Positions 7,490 through 16,854 are shown, counted from the first letter of the stretch. The stretch: 57,746 nt of DNA from Akkermansiaceae bacterium (GCA_030725745.1 JANRFH010000053.1:1-57746), one strand, 5' to 3'. Translations and numbers: made by a program. Notes: generated by a model from the letters alone, not told the origin.

Positions 7490-9151
7490 ATGAAATACAA
7501 AAAATCCTTCCTGTTTGCAAGTTCCTTGCTGCTTTTGACAAACGCATCCCAAGCACAAACTGTCTGGACGGGTGCCACCAATGGCACATGGGCCACGGGA
7601 ACAACAGGCAACTGGACTGGTGGCACGGGAACTGACTTCACGACTGGAGACGCCGTGCAGTTTAACGAGACCACCGGAGCCATTTTAGCAATCACCGTCG
7701 ATGCGGCAGGTGTCTCGCCGGTATCGGTCAACTTCACCGACGGCGGTGGGGGCACCAAAGCATATACTTTCACCAATGCCTCCGGCGCCGTGGGCATCGC
7801 TGGCGCGGGCTCGGTAACGCTCGATTCCGGCTTTGGTGGTTCCGCGCGGTTCAATTCAGCCAATACATATTCGGGCGGCACGACGCTCAATGCCGGCACA
7901 TTGATCGTTGCAAACAACACCTCTTTAGGAACCGGAACACTCACACTGGACGGCGGCATATTCTTCACAGCCACTGTGAGCATGAACTTGGGGAATGCCG
8001 TGAACGTCACGGGGAACACTAGGATATTCTCAAAAAATGGGAACGCAACCTTATCTGGTGCAATCACCGGTAACGGAACGCTTACTGGCGGTGGTGAAGG
8101 TGCCGCTGCGGCCACTTTCATCATCACCAACAACATGAGTGGGTTTACCGGCACAGTCATTCACAACAACGTGAACGGCCTTAACAACCTGACTTTCAAT
8201 GGTACTGTAAACACAACGGCCAAGTTTCAAACAACCGGTGCCACAGTCTCAAACCGCAACCTACGCTTCAATGCCAACGCAACGATTGGGGAGCTCTCCG
8301 GTACCGGTGGAGTTGTGTTTGGAGACAATACGATTCTAACGATTAACCAAAGCACTAACACAACCTTCGCTGGCGTTTTTCAAGATGTAAACGACACCAC
8401 CAGAAGGCTGGCAATTGTCAAATCTGGGAGCGGCACCTTGACTCTTACAGCTGCTAATCTCCACCGTCAAAGTACCACGGTGACTGGCGGCAAGCTGAGC
8501 GTCGGCCCCACGGGTTCGATCAACAGCACCACCGGCGTTACCATCGGCACTGCCTCGACAGCTGCAGCCGCCGAGTTCAACTACAACTCCTCCACCGCCC
8601 TGACGAAAACAGTTTCGTTCGCTGCGGGCTCCACCGGCGGCATTCTCAGCGGCAGCGGCACGATCAGCAACGCCGTGAACGTCACCGCAGGCAACACCCT
8701 TGCCATCGGCAACAGCGTTGGCCAAATGAATTTCGGCAACACCCTGGCTCTCAACGGAACCACCGTGATGGAAATCGATGGCGATGCGGGTGCGGGAATC
8801 GCAGGCGGGCATGATTTTGCCAATTTGACCGGGGTCGTTGACGCAGGGGTTCTTAGCTATGGTGGCGCGCTCACGCTCGACATTGGCATGGTCTTCGGCA
8901 CCGGTAGCTATACTTGGAATCTGTTCGACTTTGCCAGCGAGACCGGCGATTTCGCCACCATTACCCTTGCTGACCAGTATTCGGGCAGCCTGACCAACGG
9001 CGGTGGTGGAATTTGGGGGCTCACCAGCGGTGACAATATCTGGCAGTTCACCGAGTCCACCGGTGTCCTCGGTCTGACCGTCGTCCCCGAGCCATCCGCC
9101 GCTCTTCTCGGATGCATCGGCATGCTGTTCCTGCTCCGCCGCCGCCGCTAG
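7490..9151 (+). CDS. PEP-CTERM surface protein with autotransporter-type beta-strand repeats
   Basis: From the ATG at 7490 the protein has 553 residues. It has a signal peptide (MKYKKSFLFASSLLLLTNASQA), a low-complexity Gly/Thr/Asn-rich beta-helical body, and a C-terminal sorting tail VVPEPSAALLGCIGMLFLLRRRR: the PEP motif, a membrane helix and an arginine cluster. The body contains units such as YSGGTTLNAGTLIVANNTSLGTGTLTL, typical of autotransporter-associated beta-strand repeats. Proteins of this type are processed by an exosortase and displayed or released at the surface; no exosortase is in the window. A 20-bp palindrome precedes it and a strong terminator follows, so it is probably a single-gene unit. 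The longer in-frame start at 7403 would spoil the signal peptide. Confidence 0.88.
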   Translation: MKYKKSFLFASSLLLLTNASQAQTVWTGATNGTWATGTTGNWTGGTGTDFTTGDAVQFNETTGAILAITVDAAGVSPVSVNFTDGGGGTKAYTFTNASGAVGIAGAGSVTLDSGFGGSARFNSANTYSGGTTLNAGTLIVANNTSLGTGTLTLDGGIFFTATVSMNLGNAVNVTGNTRIFSKNGNATLSGAITGNGTLTGGGEGAAAATFIITNNMSGFTGTVIHNNVNGLNNLTFNGTVNTTAKFQTTGATVSNRNLRFNANATIGELSGTGGVVFGDNTILTINQSTNTTFAGVFQDVNDTTRRLAIVKSGSGTLTLTAANLHRQSTTVTGGKLSVGPTGSINSTTGVTIGTASTAAAAEFNYNSSTALTKTVSFAAGSTGGILSGSGTISNAVNVTAGNTLAIGNSVGQMNFGNTLALNGTTVMEIDGDAGAGIAGGHDFANLTGVVDAGVLSYGGALTLDIGMVFGTGSYTWNLFDFASETGDFATITLADQYSGSLTNGGGGIWGLTSGDNIWQFTESTGVLGLTVVPEPSAALLGCIGMLFLLRRRR

Positions 9152-9174
9152 GCCAGAAGATCTTAGGTTTTCCC

Positions 9175-9212
9175 GCACTCTGGTTTCCGTAGGAGCCAGA
9201 GTGCTTTTGTTT
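9175..9212 (+). terminator. Rho-independent terminator of the PEP-CTERM gene
   Basis: GCACTCTGG (9175-9183) pairs perfectly with CCAGAGTGC (9196-9204) across a 12-base loop, followed by TTTTGTTT. It separates the PEP-CTERM gene from the histidine kinase operon. Confidence 0.88.
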
Positions 9213-9275
9213 ACAGTGATCACCGCCTAGATTTTCTTCTGGAGCTTTGGAGATTGCGTTTGAAGATCGTAACCC

Positions 9276-11261
9276 ATGCTTAGTTCCTCCAATAACGCCT
9301 TTCGGAAGTTCCTGAAGGCGTTTTTGTTTCTGCGGGTTCTTTCCGTTTTCGCCTGCGCCGGGGAGTCTTCCGGATTCTCCGAGTCATCGCTCTCGGAGTT
9401 GGAGAACCGCCGCGATATGATCCTTGCGGAGCTCGATACCTTAGCGAATTTGAGTCTCCGGGGCGGAATGGGAGCGGTGGGTTTCCGCACCCATGCTCGT
9501 GACCATGCGGATGATCCAATATGGATGGAGATCGATCTGGGGAATGAGGAACTTATCGATCAAATCGTCCTAGTGCCGATGTTGTGGCGGGGTTTGACGG
9601 GCGATAAGGTGGCTCCAGATGCTTTCCCGGCAGGCTTCCGGGTGCTGGTGGGAGATGAAAAGGACAAGGAGGGGAAAATCGTGGGTGAGTTTTCGCGTGA
9701 AGCTGGCTTCAAGCCCGGCGTCGCACCCGTCATCGTGAATTTCCCGGAAACCTCGGCATCCTGGGTGCGGATCGAGACCACGGAACTATCGACACTCACC
9801 GAGACGAATAGGCATTTGTTGCAGCTTTCGGAGGTTTTCGTCTTTAGTGGAGAAAGGAATGTGGCCTTGCGCAAGCCGGTGAGCTGTTTCCCCGGATTTC
9901 CGAATTATGTGTCGAGTCCATTTGATCCACGTTTCCTCGTCGATGAGTCCGTTCCATTTGCCATGGATGCGGCAGGAGATCAGGGGGAACGGGCTTATTT
10001 GAGCAATATTGGAGATCATCCGGATCTCCTCATTGATCTGGGAGCTTCCATGGCGTTTTCGGGAATCCGTTTCCATGCGGTTGAGCAACAGAACACGGTG
10101 CCACAGTCCTACGCGGGGGATTTGGGCATTCCACGGCGCTTTCGGGTCCTGGGAGCAGACGAGAAGGATTTTTCAGATGTCCGGGTGTTGCTGGATTATG
10201 AATGGGAGACGATTTACGACATCGGGCCCATCATGGAATGGCAGTTTCCCGATGTTACCTGCCGCTATGTGAAGATCGAGGATGTGGAACCAAACCCGGC
10301 GATCGGCGTTACCATGAGTGTTTCGAGGATTGGCTTTTCCGAGATCGAACTCTTGGATCAGGGGCAAAACATCGCCAAAGGAAAAAGGGCGGAGTTGTCT
10401 GAAAATTTGCGCCCGGGGCGTAGTCCGTTAATGCTCACCGATGGATACAATGCGTTTGGGGAAATCCTCAGCTTGCGCACATGGATGAACCAGCTCGCGC
10501 GCCGGCATGCCCTGCAAGTGGAGCTCGATGAATTGGATACAGTGATTGCCCAACGGTTTGAGAGCCAGACGCAGATTCTCACCTGGAGCATACGAGCCGT
10601 TTTTCTGCTGCTGGGGTTGATCGTTGTGTTGTTCGTGTTGAGCAGGATCCTACAGAAAAACAACGAAGCGAAAATACGCCGCCGTATCGCGGCGAACCTC
10701 CATGACGAGCTGGGCGCGAACCTCCACGCGATCGGCATGCTGGGAGATCTCGCGAAGGACTCGTTCGACCATCGTGAGCAGCTTGAGGATACGATGGATC
10801 GGATACGTTCGCTCACAGAGAGAACCGGCAAGGCGGCACGGAACTGCGCCCACATGGTTCAGGCGGAGGGCGTTTGCGAGGATCTGCTCGAGGAAATGCG
10901 CCGCGATGCCGACCGCTTGCTCTGCGATCTTCAGCATGAAATGAGCATCGAGGGAGAGGAAATTCTCGCCCGGTTGAAACGCAGGACAAAGATCGATCTC
11001 TACCTTTTCTACAAGGAATGCCTGGTAAATATCATCCGTCATTCCGGCGCCACATTCGTGTCCACGAAGCTTGCGGCCACTTCAGGATCGGTCGTGCTTG
11101 AGGTTGCCGATAACGGTGTCGGCGTGCTCGCAGAGGTTCCCGCATCATTGTCGAGAAGAGCGCGGCTGCTGGGAGCCAAAGCCCAGATCTTGCATCCGGA
11201 TGGTGGCGGCACTACCATTTTGCTGACTGTGAGATTGAAAAGGTTCGGAATATTTCTATGA
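9276..11261 (+). CDS. Sensor histidine kinase with two discoidin-like extracellular domains
   Basis: This 661-residue membrane sensor has a signal peptide or first helix (about 10-28). Two beta-sandwich segments follow that resemble F5/8-type-C (discoidin/galactose-binding) domains: about 60-195, with WMEIDLGNEELIDQIVLVP, and about 196-365, with PDLLIDLGASMAFSGIRFHAV. A coiled region and a transmembrane helix (about 434-457, WSIRAVFLLLGLIVVLFVL) come next. The cytoplasmic kinase is of the HisKA_3 (NarX/DesK) type: phospho-acceptor H476 in RRIAANLHDELG, N-box N585 (ECLVNIIRHSG) and D612 in ADNGVG. Its stop codon overlaps the regulator start in ATGA, so the two are translationally coupled. A carbohydrate ligand is plausible from the domain type but is inference. 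Confidence 0.85.
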   Translation: MLSSSNNAFRKFLKAFLFLRVLSVFACAGESSGFSESSLSELENRRDMILAELDTLANLSLRGGMGAVGFRTHARDHADDPIWMEIDLGNEELIDQIVLVPMLWRGLTGDKVAPDAFPAGFRVLVGDEKDKEGKIVGEFSREAGFKPGVAPVIVNFPETSASWVRIETTELSTLTETNRHLLQLSEVFVFSGERNVALRKPVSCFPGFPNYVSSPFDPRFLVDESVPFAMDAAGDQGERAYLSNIGDHPDLLIDLGASMAFSGIRFHAVEQQNTVPQSYAGDLGIPRRFRVLGADEKDFSDVRVLLDYEWETIYDIGPIMEWQFPDVTCRYVKIEDVEPNPAIGVTMSVSRIGFSEIELLDQGQNIAKGKRAELSENLRPGRSPLMLTDGYNAFGEILSLRTWMNQLARRHALQVELDELDTVIAQRFESQTQILTWSIRAVFLLLGLIVVLFVLSRILQKNNEAKIRRRIAANLHDELGANLHAIGMLGDLAKDSFDHREQLEDTMDRIRSLTERTGKAARNCAHMVQAEGVCEDLLEEMRRDADRLLCDLQHEMSIEGEEILARLKRRTKIDLYLFYKECLVNIIRHSGATFVSTKLAATSGSVVLEVADNGVGVLAEVPASLSRRARLLGAKAQILHPDGGGTTILLTVRLKRFGIFL

Positions 11262-11920
11262 AAAAGCCCATTAGAGTCATGCTGGTGGAGGACAGCCGCG
11301 ACTACCGCGAGGTCATCGAGCTCGCGCTGATGCGAGACCCGGGATTGGAGTTGATCAGTCAATTCGGCACCGCGGAGATCGCCCTGCGGGAAATTCAAAA
11401 CGCCGATCCATCCGATCTTCCTGACCTTCTGCTCCTCGATCTCCAGCTGCCCGGTATGGGAGGCTTGGACTCACTACCTTGGTTTCGGAAATACATGCCG
11501 GAGGTGCCGGTGATGGTTCTCACCCAGTCCGAAGCGGAAGCGGATGTCATGAAGGCGATCAGTAATGGAGCCGCAGGCTATTTGCTGAAATCCTCCACCG
11601 TGGAGCAACTCAAGGATGCGATACGAATGGTCGCCAACGGTGGGGTATCTCTCGATTCCGGAATTGCCAAATACGTTTTGGATGCATTCAAGGGCAAGAA
11701 ATCCCAGTCAACCGAAGAGGATGGAAGCCTGACCGCCCGCGAAATGGAAGTGCTAGCTCTTGTCGCGGAAGGTTTCGTGAAAAAGGAAATCTGCAAGAAA
11801 CTCAATATCAGCTACAACACCGTGGATATCCACGTGCGGCATATTTACGAGAAACTGGAGGTTCAGAACGCACCCGCTGCGGTGAGCAAGGCCTACCGGA
11901 CAGGCTTGTTCCCCTCATAG
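11258..11920 (+). CDS. LuxR/NarL-type response regulator
   Basis: This 220-residue cytoplasmic DNA-binding regulator is the partner of the upstream kinase. The receiver domain (residues 5-125) has the acidic pair E11/D12, the phospho-acceptor D61 in LLLLDLQLPGMGG, T89 in the VLTQ block and K111. The C-terminal GerE-type helix-turn-helix (about 158-203) reads LTAREMEVLALVAEGF through SYNTVDIHVRHIYEKL, close to the family consensus. It overlaps the kinase gene by 4 bp. NarL-type regulators bind dyad sites as dimers, and a 20-bp dyad lies 40 bp beyond its stop codon, with two more in the window, so these are its likely targets. Confidence 0.93.
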   Translation: MKKPIRVMLVEDSRDYREVIELALMRDPGLELISQFGTAEIALREIQNADPSDLPDLLLLDLQLPGMGGLDSLPWFRKYMPEVPVMVLTQSEAEADVMKAISNGAAGYLLKSSTVEQLKDAIRMVANGGVSLDSGIAKYVLDAFKGKKSQSTEEDGSLTAREMEVLALVAEGFVKKEICKKLNISYNTVDIHVRHIYEKLEVQNAPAAVSKAYRTGLFPS

Positions 11921-11960
11921 GGTGTAGTCGGAGGCTTGGGTGGTATTTGGGCGGATGCAC

Positions 11961-11980
11961 GTTTACGTAAATACGTGATG
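11961..11980 (+). promoter_or_regulatory. Candidate operator, site 2 of a shared 20-bp palindrome
   Basis: GTTTACGTAAATACGTGATG. The core ACGTAAATACGT and the full right arm match site 1, while the outer left arm is diverged. It lies directly upstream of a sigma70-like promoter with its centre about 52 bp before the predicted transcription start, a position typical of activators. Confidence 0.6.
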
Positions 11981-11986
11981 AAATCT

Positions 11987-12016
11987 TTGTTTCAATGGGT
12001 GATATGTCTGTATAAT
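11987..12016 (+). promoter_or_regulatory. Sigma70-type promoter of the cassette A operon
   Basis: TTGTTT (11987-11992), an 18-bp spacer and a perfect TATAAT (12011-12016), about 50 bp before the GTG start at 12067. The palindrome ends 6 bp before the -35 element. Confidence 0.55.
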
Positions 12017-12066
12017 GTAAAACAAATCCTGTTGAAATTGAGCGGAAAAACCTAAATAAAACCATC

Positions 12067-15000
12067 GTGAATTCCCTTAAAAAATCCAAAGATTTGCTCA
12101 GTTCGAACACGGATTTCAGGCCAGGATTTGCCCTCATAGTGACACTCACTTTGATGGTGCTGTTGTTGGTGCTGATAATGGGACTGCTCTCTCTGTCCTC
12201 GGTCGCCTTGCGCTCAGAAAGCCACAATAAACCGATGCTCGAGGCGCGTCAGAATGCCATTCTCGCGATGCAGCTCGCCATCGGGCAGCTCCAGTCACTC
12301 TCCGGGCAGGATACCCGCGTCACCGCAAGCGCCCAACTCACCGATGTGACCAATCCTGCCGTTACAGGTGTGTGGAGGAGCTGGGAGGGCACGGATCACG
12401 AATCCACCGGCAGGCCGATCGCCCCGGTTTACAACTCGAAGAAGCTTGCAGGTGATGCTTCAGAAGAAATCGCAGCTGCCGGGGATGGTCGTTTCCTCGG
12501 CTGGCTCACCTCCACCGCTCTGAATAAAACACCAGATATCGCGACGGTTCCCGGTGTCTCGTTCACCGCTACAGACGGCTACATTCCCCTAGTTTCAGAA
12601 GGCAGTGTGATCATCCCTTCGCCAAAGCCGGCGAACTACACTGAGCCAATGATCTACATGGAACCCACCATGGTGAACAATGATACGGGAGCCTTCGCAT
12701 GGTGGACGAGTGGTGAAAACCAGAAGGCGCGTATTAGCAAGCCGTATGAACCGGGCAACGATGATGCAGCAGGCTGGGCTAAACAGATGAAAGGCCACTC
12801 CGTGGCAGATCCCGAACCGTTCCGGCTGGAGAGCTTGCTCGATACGCCCGAGGTCACAGATAAGATCATTTCCGCCTCCCAAGCAGACATCGTGGCTTCA
12901 TCTTCGGATCCAAAAGTATTCGCAGAGTTTTTTCATGATTTTTCCACTTCAGCGACCGGACTTCTCACCAACACGGCTACCGGAGGTTGGCGCAAGGATC
13001 TCTCACTTCTTACGGAAAATTGGGACACGCTGCCCACCTCCGACCTGCCGCTCTTCCGGTTGAAGCCCGATGAGGACATTCTGTTCACTAGACCCGTCAG
13101 CGGTGGCAACTACCAACCGGAACGCTCCCTCGTCTATCCTTGGTCTGACTACCAAGCCCGCAACACCAGTAAGATTGGTGAAGTGAGCCCGATCTGCAGT
13201 TGGGCAAGTCTTGCCAACTTCTCCACTCTCTATAAATCCATGACGGGAAATGGATCTGCCATCGATCTCCAGTATTCCCATACCGACGGAAACAACTCTC
13301 TGGAAAACTACAACTACCACCACAAGGTCCGGATTTTACCCATCATCGCGCGGATCCAATGGGTCTATTCACATTGGGCGGGTCCACCTCCAACCGGATC
13401 TGCCGCCGGGACGCTTGAGCCCAGATTACTGGTGACTCCCGTTTTCACGCTTTGGAATCCCTACAATGTCCGCATCTCATACAACACCGGTTTGGCAACT
13501 CAGGAAACCCTGACATTCTGGCAGCGGGCTTGCTTGCCCAATGCGCTCCGCTACAATATCAACGGTGTTCAAAACACGAAATATCACAGCGTCCTCTCCT
13601 CCAAAAATCACGACGAACTGACGTATTCTGAAACGAGGGGCAACCCATGGAAAAATGCCCTGATTTACAGCATCAAGGAGTCTTTTGTTCTGGAACCTGG
13701 CCAAACGATCCTCTTCAGCCCGGTGGCAACTCCCGCCGTCCCTAGCGTGGAACTGGAACTCCAGCCAGGGTATCGCCCTAGCGGCGGGCATTATTTCGCC
13801 TTGCGGAGCGATACGGGTTCAACGCCCCCGGCTTCCGCAGCATCCTCCATCTCGGTCGATGCGAAATTCGATTCCGAAGGCCTTGGTGGCGAGGCTGGCC
13901 TCTATCTCGATGTGCTCACCATGCCAGGCACCGGTGGCAATTTCCGTAAACGCACACTCGCCTATCGCATGGTGGTGGATCCGACGATCGCAGCGGAAAT
14001 GTATCCGCCTATCACTGGGCTTGCCTCCACCACATTGGGAGAGGCCTCATCCCAACCACAACCATTCCTGACCACCATCCTCGGCCCCCGAACCGCCAGT
14101 AACACCTTCCTCCCGGCAAAGGGCTTCGTTCAAACCAGCCCTCTTTCCAACTATGCCGAAATGGGCAAAAATGCATTTTCCCAAGGCCGCTATCCAGGAG
14201 ATAGCCACCCCGTCAACTCACTCTTTGACTACAGCTTCAGGGCACTCAGCGCGGTCTCCGACTTCACTCCGAACAATGGCCCCAACAACAGCGGATGCAT
14301 CATCACCGGATTCCAGTCGGCCACGGGACTCCATCGCTGCGTGCTCAGTGAACTCCCCAACCGCCCCATCCAGTCGATCCCGGAACTGACCAGCTGGGAC
14401 AGCCGCCTGGATAACCCGAAACCGCCGTTCACCTTGAACTCGATTGCCAATAGCGATGCATCACCACTTTTCCCCAAGAATGCTGTCTGGAACCCCCTCA
14501 ATGCTGCCCAAGGCAACCGGGATCTCCAGAATGACGAGTCCTATTGCATGAACCACCTCCTCTTTGATGACTGGTTCTTCTCATCCATTGCGCCGAACTC
14601 CTCAAATTTCGGAGCACCCTCCGGAGGCGCGTCCTTGAAGAAGACCTACAGTGATTTTCTTACCGGTAACGATCCATTGCCAAACAGAGCCTACAAATCG
14701 ATCGCCTCGGATACCGCTCTGGCAGTGGCTTCCACATCCAACATAGATACCCTCTATCAGAAGCAAATTGACACCGGTACCTCTTGGCGAACCATCGCCT
14801 CGCGGCTTGAGGTGGAGGGAATGTTCAATGTGAATTCCACATCGGTGCAGGCATGGCGCGCCCTGCTCGGCCATGCCCGTGGTCAGAAAGTTCCTTACTT
14901 CGACTCATCCTTCAGCCCGGCTCTTTCCGGTGAAACGGACTACGCATTCACCCGTTTCTCCGTATCGGGCGATGTCGAGGCGAAATCCAGCACATCCATT

Positions 15001-15621
15001 TCCGGCACCTTCCAGGGAGCGGCTGAGTTCGCGGGATATCGCACGCTGGATGATGCCATCCTTACGCGGCTCGCAGAGGAAATCGTCAATCAAGTACGCC
15101 TTCGCGGCCCCTTCCTTTCACTCTCGGAGTTCGTCAACCGGCAGCTCTCTGACGTCGACACCCGTGCTATTGGCGGTGCGATCCAGGTTGCTCTCGACAC
15201 ACTCGCTGAGGACAGCTCCACCAATCTCTACTCAGAGCTCCAAACACCGGGCACTCTGGCGACGGCCAATCCACCAAGCCCTGCCCTTGCCGCCTACGAA
15301 TTTCCCAAGGCCGCCGTGGGCTACAACGCCTATGGCTTGCCCGGATGGACACGCCAAGCAGACATTCTCCGCCCGATCGCCCCCGTCCTCTCTGCTCGCG
15401 ACGACACTTTCACCATCCGTGCCTACGGTGATGCCCGTAATGCTGAAGGAGACGTCACCGCAACTGCCTTTTGCGAAGCCGTCGTCCGCCGAACCCGCAA
15501 TTATGTCGACTCTGCGGATGCTGCGGATATTACAACGCTACCCACCACATCTATTAACAAAGCTTTTGGTCGCCGCTATGAAATCGTGTCCTTTCGATGG
15601 CTTTCCTCATCCGAAATTTGA
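12067..15621 (+). CDS. Verru_Chthon cassette protein A-like, prepilin-type N-terminus
   Basis: This 1184-residue protein begins with a type IV prepilin-like segment: a basic leader, then PGFALIVTLTLMVLLLVLIMGLL with likely cleavage after the glycine. LSSVALRSESHNKPMLEARQNAILAMQLAIGQLQ comes next, closely resembling the start of Verru_Chthon cassette protein A (TIGR02600). The remainder is a long secreted body without a recognisable enzyme motif. The cassette's function is unknown; the N-terminus suggests passage through or assembly with a pilus or type II secretion-like apparatus. The usual partners B, C and D are not in the window. The start codon is GTG. It follows the response regulator, with the palindrome and a good promoter in the gap, and probably forms an operon with the next gene. 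Confidence 0.75.
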   Translation: MNSLKKSKDLLSSNTDFRPGFALIVTLTLMVLLLVLIMGLLSLSSVALRSESHNKPMLEARQNAILAMQLAIGQLQSLSGQDTRVTASAQLTDVTNPAVTGVWRSWEGTDHESTGRPIAPVYNSKKLAGDASEEIAAAGDGRFLGWLTSTALNKTPDIATVPGVSFTATDGYIPLVSEGSVIIPSPKPANYTEPMIYMEPTMVNNDTGAFAWWTSGENQKARISKPYEPGNDDAAGWAKQMKGHSVADPEPFRLESLLDTPEVTDKIISASQADIVASSSDPKVFAEFFHDFSTSATGLLTNTATGGWRKDLSLLTENWDTLPTSDLPLFRLKPDEDILFTRPVSGGNYQPERSLVYPWSDYQARNTSKIGEVSPICSWASLANFSTLYKSMTGNGSAIDLQYSHTDGNNSLENYNYHHKVRILPIIARIQWVYSHWAGPPPTGSAAGTLEPRLLVTPVFTLWNPYNVRISYNTGLATQETLTFWQRACLPNALRYNINGVQNTKYHSVLSSKNHDELTYSETRGNPWKNALIYSIKESFVLEPGQTILFSPVATPAVPSVELELQPGYRPSGGHYFALRSDTGSTPPASAASSISVDAKFDSEGLGGEAGLYLDVLTMPGTGGNFRKRTLAYRMVVDPTIAAEMYPPITGLASTTLGEASSQPQPFLTTILGPRTASNTFLPAKGFVQTSPLSNYAEMGKNAFSQGRYPGDSHPVNSLFDYSFRALSAVSDFTPNNGPNNSGCIITGFQSATGLHRCVLSELPNRPIQSIPELTSWDSRLDNPKPPFTLNSIANSDASPLFPKNAVWNPLNAAQGNRDLQNDESYCMNHLLFDDWFFSSIAPNSSNFGAPSGGASLKKTYSDFLTGNDPLPNRAYKSIASDTALAVASTSNIDTLYQKQIDTGTSWRTIASRLEVEGMFNVNSTSVQAWRALLGHARGQKVPYFDSSFSPALSGETDYAFTRFSVSGDVEAKSSTSISGTFQGAAEFAGYRTLDDAILTRLAEEIVNQVRLRGPFLSLSEFVNRQLSDVDTRAIGGAIQVALDTLAEDSSTNLYSELQTPGTLATANPPSPALAAYEFPKAAVGYNAYGLPGWTRQADILRPIAPVLSARDDTFTIRAYGDARNAEGDVTATAFCEAVVRRTRNYVDSADAADITTLPTTSINKAFGRRYEIVSFRWLSSSEI

Positions 15622-15658
15622 CAACCCGCATTGAGCGCCCCTATTGCCCTTACCAACC

Positions 15659-16363
15659 ATGCGCACACTCTCCGTTCTTCTTGTATTACTACTATTCGCT
15701 GCGTCCGCTTTCGCTGAAAAAGCGGCCACCCGAACTTGCCGTATCCTGTTTCTCGAGGCACCTGCATCCGCTCCGAAAAAGTTGTTTCTTTTTGACGGGG
15801 CAACTTCGCAGGAAGTCGAGTTACCCAGCATGAACTTCTCTCCGGCCTATGAGATCGCTGGTGGAAGGACCGGTGTCTCGCTGCTACCAGCGCCAGTTGC
15901 TAAACCAGAGGAAATCCCTGCCGGTGCTCCAATGGTCGCAATTCCGGAATCTTTCTCGGATTGTTATCTGATTCTTAGCAGCGATCCCGCCAACAAGATC
16001 GCACCTGTGCGTATTCAATTGGTCGATGCCTCAGTTGGTAAGTTCAAAAACGGCCAAATGCTGTGGTTCAACCTCACGAAAAACATGATCGTAGGCCAGA
16101 TCGGCACACGAGCACTGCGGCTGTCTCCCAGCGCGAAAAAAATCACTGGTGCACCCGCATCATCTGCCAGTTCCTATGCGGCGAAGATCGGCTATGTAAT
16201 TCCCGGCGAAAAAACAGTCCGTCCAATTTTTGAAACGCAGTGGCAGCATAACCCGCGCACACGCATGGTGATGTTTATATTCGAGCAGACCCCAAATGCC
16301 GCGCCACGTGTCATGGGCTTTTCGGATTTCCGGTTGAAGGAAAAGGACGCTTCACAGCCATGA
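15659..16363 (+). CDS. Secreted protein of unknown function next to cassette A
   Basis: The protein has 234 residues from the ATG at 15659, with a clear signal peptide (MRTLSVLLVLLLFAASAFA). I do not recognise a family. The mature part looks like two beta-rich segments and has no catalytic motif or cysteine pair of note. It begins 37 bp after the cassette A gene, so the two are probably co-transcribed. A truncated paralogue follows immediately: IPESFSDCYLILSSDPANKIAPVRI aligns with IPETWSRVILLFLPDPSNKLFPARV encoded downstream. This suggests a small gene family tied to cassette A loci. Confidence 0.7.
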   Translation: MRTLSVLLVLLLFAASAFAEKAATRTCRILFLEAPASAPKKLFLFDGATSQEVELPSMNFSPAYEIAGGRTGVSLLPAPVAKPEEIPAGAPMVAIPESFSDCYLILSSDPANKIAPVRIQLVDASVGKFKNGQMLWFNLTKNMIVGQIGTRALRLSPSAKKITGAPASSASSYAAKIGYVIPGEKTVRPIFETQWQHNPRTRMVMFIFEQTPNAAPRVMGFSDFRLKEKDASQP

Positions 16364-16816
16364 AGAATACCAAATCACGAGCTGATCAAAATCCCGGAAA
16401 CTTGGTCACGCGTGATCCTTTTGTTTTTGCCGGATCCCTCGAACAAGCTCTTCCCCGCCCGTGTGTTACCGGTCAATGCCTCTACGGATAAGCTCCCGGC
16501 AGGTCACACCCTGTTCTACAATTTTACGGAAGCCACGGTTTACGGAAAGTTCGGTAACATCGTCGTCACCGTGAAGCCGGGTAAGTCCACAAACATGAAG
16601 CCGCCCATCGATGAAAGCGGCAGCTACCCGGTGGAGATCGATTGTCGGATACCCGGTGAGGAAAAAACGACCGCGCTAGCACGCTCATCTTGGCACCACA
16701 GCCCGGATAGCCGCCAGATCGTTTTCATCGTCCCTCCACCGCAAGGCAAGCTCCCTCGCCTTTGGAGCCTCAACGATACCCCACCGCAGGCATCCTCGCC
16801 CAATGCTCAGCCGTAG
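16364..16816 (+). pseudogene. 5'-truncated tandem copy of the preceding secreted protein
   Basis: Open reading continues from just after an in-frame TGA (16361-16363) and encodes ELIKIPETWSRVILLFLPDP and onward. This aligns with the C-terminal 60 percent of the 15659-16363 product, through IPGEEKTTALARSSWHHSPDSRQIVFIV (compare IPGEKTVRPIFETQWQHNPRTRMVMFIF). The signal peptide and roughly the first 85-90 residues are missing. An ATG at 16360 overlaps the upstream stop codon but is in another frame and leads only to a short unrelated peptide. Translation could start at GTG 16412, giving 134 residues without a signal peptide. An unequal-recombination or deletion remnant is the simplest reading. 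Confidence 0.7.
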
Positions 16817-16854
16817 GATGGCGCGGGAGTTTGGTAAATAGAACCATATTACAA

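Noticed and set aside
7414-9223. Long antisense readings (248 and 295 residues) opposite the first PEP-CTERM gene
   Set aside because: They mirror the repetitive Gly/Thr/Asn codons of the sense gene and have no signal peptide or motif of their own.
16405-16418. Perfect palindrome GGTCACGCGTGATCC-like around 16411
   Set aside because: It has no 4-bp spacer, lies inside the truncated paralogue's reading frame and does not precede a gene start at a promoter distance.
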